From Oscillospiraceae bacterium (GTDB taxonomy: Bacteria; Bacillota; Clostridia; Oscillospirales; Acutalibacteraceae), in assembly GCA_015066165.1 (NCBI GenBank), contig SVOX01000081.1, positions 1 through 7,374 of the forward strand: a stretch of 7,374 bases of DNA, written 5' to 3'. The notes beneath the pieces are model-generated. The model was not told the origin of the DNA, made no database searches, and saw nothing but the letters and a program-made list of their open reading frames with translations. Position numbers and translations under genes: made by a program. Each line of letters opens with the position of its first letter. Positions within the stretch are counted from its first letter, which is position 1. This document shows positions 1 to 4,922 of this stretch, in pieces.

Positions 1-200
1 ACGGTTGGACTGTAACTGCTTCCCCAGACGGCACGCTGACCGATGCCAAAGGCCAGACCTATAATTACCTCTACTGGGAAGGCGAAACCTATGCACAGTA
101 TGACCTTTCAAAAGGATTCTGTGTTATCGTCGCATGCGATACATCATTTCATCTTGTGTCTTCGCCGCTTTTATGCTATAATACACTCAAAGGTCGGTGA
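1..200 (+). pseudogene. 3'-truncated gene tail, chimeric C-terminus
   Basis: An open frame enters from the left edge (first full codon at 3) and stops at TGA 198-200, giving 65 residues. The first ~41 residues carry a GWTVTASPDGTL segment and a YNYLYWEGE segment. From memory these occur in a conserved family of secreted or lipoprotein-like clostridial proteins of unknown role; I cannot name the family. In the homologues as I recall them the text after YDLSKGF(C/V)V continues differently. Here, after codon ~41 (base ~125), the frame runs into a palindrome and then a promoter, so the last ~24 residues are read-through junk. Base composition is about 50% GC over 1-120, clearly above the following genes. 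The best reading is a host gene cut by insertion of the cassette region, or a contig junction. The rest of the gene is not found downstream in the window. Confidence 0.6.
125..145. repeat. Palindrome plus spacer at the left cassette boundary
   Basis: TATCG (125-129) pairs with CGATA (137-141), and the inner TCGCATGCGA (130-139) is a perfect 10-bp palindrome. It is followed by GATACATC (138-145), one base short of the GATTACATC spacer that joins the hairpins at 2428-2484. It stands in the same position, upstream of a near-identical promoter. I read it as a one-hairpin remnant of the ladder at 2318-2503. Confidence 0.55.
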
Positions 201-206
201 TGATAA
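154..206 (+). promoter_or_regulatory. Cassette-type promoter and RBS for the GNAT gene (copy 1)
   Basis: The -35 is TTGTGT (154-159), followed by a 17-bp spacer and the extended -10 TGC-TATAAT (174-182). The ribosome binding site AAAGGTCGGTGAT (189-201) precedes ATG 207. Bases 165-186, which cover the -10, are identical over 22 bp to 2507-2528. TCGCCG (162-167) can pair with CGGTGA (195-200), including one G-T wobble. The other copy has a fully Watson-Crick version of this arm pair (2504-2510/2534-2540), so the inverted arms appear to be kept in both copies. Confidence 0.8.
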
Positions 207-767
207 ATGCTAACACACAAAGGCACACAAAATTTATATACTGATAGATTAGTTTTACGCAGATTTACGGTTGATGATGCTAATGATATGTTTTTTAACT
301 GGGCAAACGATCAAAAAGTAACTCGTTTTTTGACTTGGCAACCACACGAATCAGCAGATGCGACAAGGCAATTATTAGAGGGTTGGGTTGGAGCATATGA
401 CAATATAAAAACATATAATTGGGTTATTCAATTTGACGAAAAAGCAATTGGTTCAATAAGTGTTGTTCGAATCAGTGATAAGTGCGAATATGCTGAACTT
501 GGTTATTGTTTGGGTTATTCTTATTGGAATAAAGGATTTATGTCAGAGGCAGCAAAAGCAGTTATTGATTATCTGTTTTCTGAAATAGGTGTTAATCGTG
601 TGGGCATATCTCATGCTGTTGAAAATCCTGGTTCGGGTAAGGTTGCTCAAAAATGTGGTATGACTTACGAGGGAACTAAACGAGAATATTTTAAAACCTC
701 AACAGGTAAATTTGTTGATATAGCAGACTACGGCATTTTAAGAAGTGAGTGGAAAATTAATAAATAA
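207..767 (+). CDS. GNAT family N-acetyltransferase, RimJ/RimL-like
   Basis: A 186-residue protein of the usual length for the RimJ/RimL (Acetyltransf_3) branch. Proteins of this branch transfer an acetyl group from acetyl-CoA to protein N-termini, small amines or antibiotics. Visible hallmarks are the N-terminal TDRLVLRRF strand (12-20), the central ELGYCLGYSYWNKGFMSEA segment (97-115), in which W107-x-K-G-F-M-x-E matches the acetyl-CoA pyrophosphate loop, and the VENPGSGKVAQKCGM segment (138-152), the family's N-x-x-S-x-x-[VL]-x-x-K-x-G-[MF] motif. The first start with a good ribosome binding site is ATG 207; the promoter lies at 154-182. It sits alone between a repeated promoter and a repeated tail, like a single-gene cassette. 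Substrate cannot be told from sequence: a resistance, toxin-type or housekeeping acetylation role are all possible. The fold is secure, the role is not. Confidence 0.88.
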   Translation: MLTHKGTQNLYTDRLVLRRFTVDDANDMFFNWANDQKVTRFLTWQPHESADATRQLLEGWVGAYDNIKTYNWVIQFDEKAIGSISVVRISDKCEYAELGYCLGYSYWNKGFMSEAAKAVIDYLFSEIGVNRVGISHAVENPGSGKVAQKCGMTYEGTKREYFKTSTGKFVDIADYGILRSEWKINK

Positions 768-773
768 ATCTTG

Positions 774-822
774 GTTTTCAGGCACATTTAATTCGTGCCA
801 TTAAGTTCAAAACACCCAAAAA
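774..822 (+). repeat. Cassette tail repeat, copy A (49 bp, with mini-hairpin)
   Basis: It is 47/49 identical to 2236-2284. It starts 7 bp after the GNAT stop and contains a 5-bp hairpin, GGCAC (781-785)/GTGCC (795-799), with a 9-nt loop, followed by ATTAAGTTCAAAACACCC and an A-run. Of the two differences between copies, one is in the loop (790) and the other (798) turns a G-C pair into G-T, so the hairpin can form in both. The A-run is already the left arm of a terminator. Confidence 0.9.
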
Positions 823-855
823 TCGACAATCTTCGTTAAGAAGATTGTCGATTTT
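819..855 (+). terminator. Intrinsic terminator after the GNAT cassette
   Basis: A perfect 16-bp stem, AAAATCGACAATCTTC (819-834) with its complement at 840-855, and a 5-nt GTTAA loop, ending in TTTTACTTTTT. The A-run on the left arm and T-run on the right make it potentially bidirectional. The TGTCGATTTT of the right arm (846-855) is repeated at 897-906. Confidence 0.85.
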
Positions 856-860
856 ACTTT

Positions 861-937
861 TTACCTCTTACTTCTTCACTCTTCACTTGTCCTTTGTGTC
901 GATTTTTGGAAAGAAACAGGTAAAAAGTACGAGGTAA
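861..937. repeat. Imperfect inverted repeat in the GNAT-TIR gap
   Basis: TTACCTCTTACTTCTT (861-876) is complementary at 14 of 16 positions to 922-937. An overlapping exact 11-bp pairing also exists, TACTTTTTACC (855-865) with GGTAAAAAGTA (919-929). The pyrimidine-rich left side also holds a tandem CTTCACT (874-880, 881-887). The role is unknown; it may mark the edge of the TIR-containing module. Confidence 0.5.
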
Positions 938-948
938 TAAGTCTTTTA

Positions 949-990
949 GCAAGGCTTTGCCTTGCGATTTTTATTGTAAAGTGGTATAAT
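949..990 (+). promoter_or_regulatory. Hairpin overlapping the promoter of the TIR gene
   Basis: The -35 is TTGCGA (962-967), followed by a 17-bp spacer and the extended -10 TGG-TATAAT (982-990). A hairpin GCAAGG (949-954)/CCTTGC (960-965) overlaps the -35 and is followed by TTTTT (968-972), so the same bases could act as a short terminator for upstream transcription. The roughly 85-base leader from 991 to the start at 1075 shows no recognised riboswitch. This promoter is unlike the repeated cassette promoter at 154 and 2496. Confidence 0.7.
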
Positions 991-1074
991 TTAACAAAAA
1001 AGGAAATCTCATAAAAATGTTTTGAAGTTATTAATATAACGCATTTGAAAAGGCCTTTAAGGGAGGATTATAAT

Positions 1075-2181
1075 ATGTTTCATAAAAAGAATATTTTTAT
1101 TTCACATTCTTCGGAAAATAAAGAGATTGCGGAACAACTTTGTGCTTTTATCACAAGGCTAGGTATAAAAGAAAGTAGGATATTTTGTTCGTCTATTATT
1201 GGTCAGGGAGTGAATAATGGAGAGAAGTTAAACGACGCTATTTCAGTCTCGATAAATAAGTCGCAAGTTATTGTATACATAATTTCAAGAGATTTTATCG
1301 AGAGTTCTTACTGTATGGAAGAACTTGGAATAGGTTGGTATTTGTCTCAATTTAAAAAAGCTTCTTGTTTTTATTTGATTCTTCCTGACATTGATTTGTC
1401 AGAATTAAAAGGATTTGTGAACTCGAAAATTGATAAGTTTTCTTTTATTGATGAATCACATGGCGGGGATTTAGGTTTATTTGTAGAAAATCTATGTGAT
1501 AAATTCAAAGGAAGGCTCCCCAAGCACTCGGTTTTGATTAATGCAGAAAATACATTTTTTAGTGCAACAAAAACCTCAATCGTTTCCATTATAGAAAAAA
1601 GCGAAAATATAAAAAAAGAAAGAGACGAGAAAGAAAAAGAAATTGAAACACTGAAAAAAGAAATTAAGCGCTTGAAAGAAAATTTAGATACCCTGAATAA
1701 GCGTATTCAAGATAGTCGCGAAGAAAGAAACAACGAACTTTTAAAACAGGAATTAAGAACAATATGTGAAAGATTTCGTTATTTGGGATTTGGTGAGGGT
1801 ATATCTCAAAAAATATTCGATTCAATATATAAAGAATTTTGGCTGAGTATGGTCAATCGATATCTTGAACTACAAAAAACGTTTGGAGGAGAGGATGGCG
1901 ATATGGCAATGCTTTTGGCTACGATATATAGTGCTAATGGAGATTTTGACGAGGCATACGAGCAGTTAAAGGTATACGTTCAGTATGAACAAAGTCAAAT
2001 TTATCCTGATTTCTGCAAAAATATAAAAATTGATGATAAAAATGACATGAGTGAAATTATTGAAATATTACAAGAGAAGATTAAGCACAAACCTAAAGGT
2101 GTTGTACAAGACTCATATAAAGAAACAGTAGAATATCTGCTTGAAAGAAAGAAAAAAATAGAAAGTAAAACTGATGAATAA
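1075..2181 (+). CDS. TIR-domain protein with coiled coil and TPR-like C-terminus
   Basis: A 368-residue protein. Residues 1-~145 form a TIR domain: the first strand with NIFISHSSENKEIAEQL (6-22), the SSIIGQGVNNGEKL loop (39-52), which matches the BB-loop region, and DFIESSYCMEELG (73-85). Glu83, three residues after Cys80, sits where TIR NAD-hydrolases carry their catalytic glutamate. Bacterial TIR domains of this kind cleave NAD+ or make cyclic ADP-ribose signals in phage defence; that activity here is inferred. Residues ~174-232 are a charged heptad-like coiled coil, and ~276-304 resemble one TPR hairpin (LLATIYSANGDFDEAYEQL). I see no transmembrane segment and no partner effector next to it. 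ATG 1075 is chosen because GGGAGG (1061-1066) sits 8 bases upstream; an in-frame TTG at 1045 has no ribosome binding site. The gene lies between the two tail repeats. Confidence 0.85.
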   Translation: MFHKKNIFISHSSENKEIAEQLCAFITRLGIKESRIFCSSIIGQGVNNGEKLNDAISVSINKSQVIVYIISRDFIESSYCMEELGIGWYLSQFKKASCFYLILPDIDLSELKGFVNSKIDKFSFIDESHGGDLGLFVENLCDKFKGRLPKHSVLINAENTFFSATKTSIVSIIEKSENIKKERDEKEKEIETLKKEIKRLKENLDTLNKRIQDSREERNNELLKQELRTICERFRYLGFGEGISQKIFDSIYKEFWLSMVNRYLELQKTFGGEDGDMAMLLATIYSANGDFDEAYEQLKVYVQYEQSQIYPDFCKNIKIDDKNDMSEIIEILQEKIKHKPKGVVQDSYKETVEYLLERKKKIESKTDE

Positions 2182-2235
2182 AGCGTTTGTAGACACTACA
2201 TTAAAACTGCAAAGGAAAAAGACAATAAATTCTCA

Positions 2236-2284
2236 GTTTTCAGGCACATTTCATTCGTGTCATTAAGTTCAAAACACCCAAAAA
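2236..2284 (+). repeat. Cassette tail repeat, copy B
   Basis: The second copy of the 774-822 repeat lies exactly 1462 bp downstream and begins 55 bp after the TIR stop. The hairpin GGCAC (2243-2247)/GTGTC (2257-2261) keeps pairing through a G-T wobble at 2244/2260. As in copy A, the trailing A-run merges into a terminator. The 54 bases between the TIR stop and this repeat show no other feature. Confidence 0.9.
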
Positions 2285-2315
2285 AAGAGAAGCTTGAAAA
2301 AGCTTCTCTTTTTTT
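2280..2315 (+). terminator. Intrinsic terminator after the TIR gene
   Basis: A 16-bp perfect stem (2280-2295 with 2300-2315) closed by a GAAA tetraloop, core AGAGAAGCTT, with a seven-T run in the right arm. Its stem sequence is unrelated to the terminator at 819-855, although both follow the same 49-bp repeat at the same distance and both have 16-bp stems. Confidence 0.9.
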
Positions 2316-2317
2316 AT

Positions 2318-2503
2318 CCAATCCGAAGGATTGGTAAGTAATCTCGCATAAGCGAGGATGTAATCAGTTCGCATAGCGAACTGTATGTCATCAAGCCGCA
2401 AGGATTGTATGTTTTCGCCTTCGGATTGATTACATCCAACACTTTGTGTTGATTACATTCCGCAACATGTTGCGGATTACATACAATGCTCCGCATTGAT
2501 TTC
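2318..2503. repeat. Ladder of eight small hairpins with inverting ~9-nt spacers
   Basis: Stems in order: CCAATCC/GGATTGG (2318-2334), CTCGC/GCGAG (2343-2356), CAGTTCGC/GCGAACTG (2365-2383), an imperfect CAAGCC/GGATTG (2392-2407), a degenerate one around CCTTCGG (2416-2427), CAACAC/GTGTTG (2437-2451), the perfect palindrome CCGCAACATGTTGCGG (2460-2475), and AATGC/GCATT (2485-2497). Loops are mostly 3 nt. Spacers on the left read TAAGTAATC, GATGTAATC, TATGTCATC, TATGTTTTC. Those on the right read GATTACATC, GATTACATTC, GATTACATAC, close to the reverse complement. The stem sequences differ while the spacers are constant. The array abuts the terminator ending at 2315 on one side and overlaps the promoter at 2496 on the other. 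Confidence 0.85.
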
Positions 2504-2545
2504 TCACCGCTTTTATGCTATAATACACCCAAGGCGGTGATAATT
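2496..2545 (+). promoter_or_regulatory. Cassette-type promoter and RBS (copy 2)
   Basis: The -35 is TTGATT (2496-2501), followed by a 17-bp spacer and the extended -10 TGC-TATAAT (2516-2524). The ribosome binding site AAGGCGGTGAT (2531-2541) has one mismatch to AAGGAGGTGAT and lies 4 bases before ATG 2546. TCACCGC (2504-2510) and GCGGTGA (2534-2540) form a 7-bp inverted repeat around the -10, with the ribosome binding site inside the right arm. Bases 2507-2528 are identical to 165-186. Confidence 0.85.
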
Positions 2546-2734
2546 ATGAAAAAAGTCAATGTTTTATGGTTGATAGCTTCAATTTGTTGGTTTTTTTGGA
2601 CACTTATAAATGTTTTTGAGTTATTAACGGATCTTCCTTTTATAATAAGCGTTTGTGGTACAATTTTTATATTTGCTGCTGTTGTGGTACATCTAGTGAT
2701 TTTAATTAAAAGCATAAAAGATAAGAAAAAATAG
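2546..2734 (+). CDS. Small two-helix membrane protein, unknown function
   Basis: A 62-residue protein that I do not recognise. It has two hydrophobic helices, about residues 5-25 (LWLIASICWFFWTLINVFEL region) and 32-54 (FIISVCGTIFIFAAVVVHLVI region), and a lysine-rich C-terminus (KSIKDKKK) that suggests the tail stays in the cytoplasm. The frame is open from an ATG at 2486, but that start lies upstream of the -10 (2519-2524). ATG 2546, just after AAGGCGGTGAT, is therefore the real start. It uses the same promoter type as the GNAT cassette, but no tail repeat or terminator follows it, so transcription may run into the hydrolase gene. Small membrane proteins are common cargo in accessory arrays; a toxin or immunity role is only a guess. 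Confidence 0.7.
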   Translation: MKKVNVLWLIASICWFFWTLINVFELLTDLPFIISVCGTIFIFAAVVVHLVILIKSIKDKKK

Positions 2735-2812
2735 CAATATAAAGTTGAAATAAAAAAATAGGTTTTAGACCGGTTCAATTTTGTTTTCACAAATAAAAAA
2801 GGTGGTGATTTT

Positions 2813-3550
2813 TTGGAACATAAAGAATTCAAACGAATTAACAAAAATGCAAACACAGTTGTTTTGTTTATCCACGGAATAGTGGGAACGCCGAATCATT
2901 TTAACGAATTTGTTTCTTTGGTTCCAAATACTTTTTCGGTTTACAATATGCTTTTGGACGGACACGGAAAAGGTGTTAAAGATTTTTCAAAAACTTCGAT
3001 GAAAAAGTGGGAAACACAAGTTGCTGACGTGGTTGATGAGTTGTGTTTAACACACGAAAAAATTTACATTGTTGCACATTCTTTGGGGACCTTGTTAGCG
3101 ATTGAACAAGCCGTTAAAAACCCGAAAATTCAAAAGATGTTTTTGTTGGCATCGCCGTTAAGTTTATTTCTAAAGCCAAAAATGACAATTAATTCGCTAA
3201 AAGTTTATTTTGATAAAATCTCACCCTCTGACCGCCAAGCGTTAGCGGCAAAGAATTGCTACGGTATTGAAAAAGATAAAAATCCTTTTCATTATATTGG
3301 CTGGATACCAAGGTTTTTTGAACTGTTTTCCAAAATTCGTAAAACACGCAGTATGATAAATTTGATTAACGCGGAATGTGCGGTATTTCAGTCGAGCAAA
3401 GACGAACTTGTTTCAAAAAGAAGTGTAAAATATTTTGCACAAAACCCAAATGTTTCTGTAAAGTGGTTAGAAAAATCAGGACATTATTACTATGATGAAG
3501 GGGATAAAAACTTATTATTGGCGGAATTTAGTAAAATGCTTACACAATAA
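2813..3550 (+). CDS. Alpha/beta hydrolase, carboxylesterase/lipase-like serine hydrolase
   Basis: A 245-residue cytoplasmic protein with a full alpha/beta-hydrolase signature: FIHGIVGTPNHF (19-30) with the His-Gly oxyanion turn, LDGHGKG (48-54), nucleophile elbow VAHSLG (87-92) with Ser90, acid Asp197 in SSKDELVS, and His224 in KSGHYYYDE. The elbow is A-x-S-x-G rather than G-x-S-x-G. Length and motif order match the short carboxylesterase/monoacylglycerol lipase group (COG1647-like), so it probably hydrolyses carboxyl esters of short or medium chain; the substrate is unknown. The start is TTG 2813, the only in-frame start placed correctly after AAGGTGGTGATT (2799-2810). No convincing promoter is visible in 2735-2812. 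A terminator follows at 3576. Confidence 0.88.
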   Translation: MEHKEFKRINKNANTVVLFIHGIVGTPNHFNEFVSLVPNTFSVYNMLLDGHGKGVKDFSKTSMKKWETQVADVVDELCLTHEKIYIVAHSLGTLLAIEQAVKNPKIQKMFLLASPLSLFLKPKMTINSLKVYFDKISPSDRQALAAKNCYGIEKDKNPFHYIGWIPRFFELFSKIRKTRSMINLINAECAVFQSSKDELVSKRSVKYFAQNPNVSVKWLEKSGHYYYDEGDKNLLLAEFSKMLTQ

Positions 3551-3575
3551 TTAGAATTGGATTTTTAAATAATAT

Positions 3576-3606
3576 AAAACACCACCTAATAAAAAGGTGG
3601 TGTTTT
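3576..3606 (+). terminator. Intrinsic terminator after the hydrolase
   Basis: AAAACACCACCT (3576-3587) pairs perfectly with AGGTGGTGTTTT (3595-3606) across a 7-nt AATAAAA loop, followed by GTGTTGTTTC. Confidence 0.88.
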
Positions 3607-3619
3607 GTGTTGTTTCGAC

Positions 3620-3696
3620 TTGCGTGCGGTGTGTTAGTGTGATATAATGAAAATCGGCAATATTAAAAATTATTAAACATATATTTTATAGGTGAT
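3620..3696 (+). promoter_or_regulatory. Promoter and RBS of the lipoprotein operon
   Basis: The -35 is TTGCGT (3620-3625), followed by a 17-bp spacer and the extended -10 TGA-TATAAT (3640-3648). AGGTGAT (3690-3696) precedes ATG 3700 by 3 bases. The leader of about 45 bases is AT-rich without obvious structure. Confidence 0.75.
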
Positions 3697-3699
3697 AAT

Positions 3700-4899
3700 A
3701 TGAAAAAAGTTATTATATTATTATTGTGTTTGGCGCTGGTTTTTGTGACCGGTTGTTCGGGCGACAAAGGTCAGCAAGTTGACACGGGTAATACCGAAAT
3801 GGAAGAAATAGAAACCACAGGTCCGCAAGAGACTGTGAAGTTTAAGTTGAACGGCGAAATTGAAAAAGCAACCGCTTTTTCAAACGGTTATGCTATTGTA
3901 AAAACCAAAGAGCAAGATTCTCAAAACTTTTGGATAAACAAAAAGGGTGAAGTTTTGGCGGTTTTGCCCGACGTGGTTTTTAAAAAGGGCCAAACGTATG
4001 CCGCAAAAATAAGTGAAATTGCAGGAGGTTTTGTGCTTGTGAGCGAAGCCGATATGCAACCATTTACCATTTTGTGCGATATTGAAGGTAACGTTTATAA
4101 AGCCGAAGATTTTGAAGTTACTGCTTTTCATCCCGACGCTTTGGCTGACGGGTACATTCTTACTTCAACCGCCGAAGATGGCGAGTCGGTGAAAATTGGT
4201 GTGGTTGACAGTGATATGATGTGGGTTTTAAGACCAAGCGAAGAACACGCCGCCGTATTGGGCTCTATTGATTTGGACGGTGCTAAAAAATTATCATCTT
4301 TTTATAAAGACCATTTAATTTACGGCAAACACGGAAGTTTTAACGTGAAAAACGGCGACTTGGTTTCTAAAAAGTTAGAAGACGCCGAAAAAGAAAAAGC
4401 CGCCAATTCGGAATATTGGGAATTTTCAAACGGCGGTTATGGATATAAAATAGGCGATAAATTTGTGACAAGGGTTAACTTGTATAAACTTCGAGATGCC
4501 GATTATACTTTTATGACGCTTAAAGTAGATGGAGCAAAATTTGTTGACGGTAAAGCACCTTTGGCTATTGGTAATCATCAGGAACAAGATATGTTCTCTT
4601 TGATTAACGAACAGGGCGAAATGGTGTTTAAACCGGTGAAGTTCGGCGGTCCTATAAACAAAATTATACTCAACAGCGGTTATATTTTGGTTGTTGGTGA
4701 AAAAGGTGACGCCACCATTTTAAAAACCTACGATATGAAAGGTAAGAGTATTGCTAAATTCGACGGCAGTCATCTTGGCGCAGGCGCCAGAATCACCTTC
4801 CAAGACGGAGTTATAAAAATTGAAGACAACCAATTAGACGTTTTGGGAATAAAGAGTGAAACGTTTTTGTATAAGCCCGATTTTACAAAACTGTTTTAA
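3700..4899 (+). CDS. Lipoprotein with WG-repeat-like beta modules
   Basis: A 399-residue secreted lipoprotein. Residues 1-18 are a lipoprotein signal peptide (KK, hydrophobic run, FVTGC lipobox); Cys19 would be lipidated and the mature protein anchored outside the membrane. An acidic linker (20-45) follows. The body contains short segments of the WG-repeat style, in which a hydrophobic strand is followed by a [ND]-x-x-G-[EKN] turn: GYAIVKTK with INKKGEVLAVL (63-89), GGFVLVSEAD with CDIEGNVY (109-133), SLINEQGEMVFKPV (300-313) and KTYDMKGKSIAKF (342-354). They are diverged and lack the tryptophan, so the assignment is tentative. WG-type repeats generally serve as binding surfaces and no enzyme site is visible. 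The next gene starts 23 bp downstream, and the two form a unit closed by the terminator at 5776. Confidence 0.75.
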   Translation: MKKVIILLLCLALVFVTGCSGDKGQQVDTGNTEMEEIETTGPQETVKFKLNGEIEKATAFSNGYAIVKTKEQDSQNFWINKKGEVLAVLPDVVFKKGQTYAAKISEIAGGFVLVSEADMQPFTILCDIEGNVYKAEDFEVTAFHPDALADGYILTSTAEDGESVKIGVVDSDMMWVLRPSEEHAAVLGSIDLDGAKKLSSFYKDHLIYGKHGSFNVKNGDLVSKKLEDAEKEKAANSEYWEFSNGGYGYKIGDKFVTRVNLYKLRDADYTFMTLKVDGAKFVDGKAPLAIGNHQEQDMFSLINEQGEMVFKPVKFGGPINKIILNSGYILVVGEKGDATILKTYDMKGKSIAKFDGSHLGAGARITFQDGVIKIEDNQLDVLGIKSETFLYKPDFTKLF

Positions 4900-4922
4900 A
4901 TGATTTTAGGGAGAAAAAGTAA

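Noticed and set aside
774..822. Classical integron attC site
   Set aside because: There is a small hairpin at a gene end, but no paired GTTRRRY/RYYYAAC cores, no extrahelical base pattern and no integrase gene in the window.
1045..1074. TTG start at 1045 for the TIR protein
   Set aside because: It has no ribosome binding site, whereas ATG 1075 follows GGGAGG at 8 bases and puts the first TIR strand at the N-terminus.
2318..2503. CRISPR array
   Set aside because: The constant parts are only ~9 nt and change orientation midway, and the variable parts are self-complementary hairpins, not spacers of fixed length. No cas genes are present.
2486..2545. Longer start (ATG 2486) for the small membrane protein
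   Set aside because: It lies upstream of the -10 at 2519-2524 and inside a hairpin. The extra 20 residues are a translation of the promoter; ATG 2546 has an excellent ribosome binding site.
2182..2545. Riboswitch or structured leader RNA for the small membrane gene
   Set aside because: The hairpins lie upstream of the -10 at 2519-2524, so they would not be in the main transcript. No known aptamer motif is seen.
1..2734. Insertion sequence or transposon
   Set aside because: No transposase, resolvase or matching terminal inverted repeats with target duplication could be found around the region.
2518..2856. Minus-strand ORF of 112 codons
   Set aside because: It lies antisense to the small membrane gene and the start of the hydrolase, with AT-rich low-complexity composition, no ribosome binding site and no recognisable motif.
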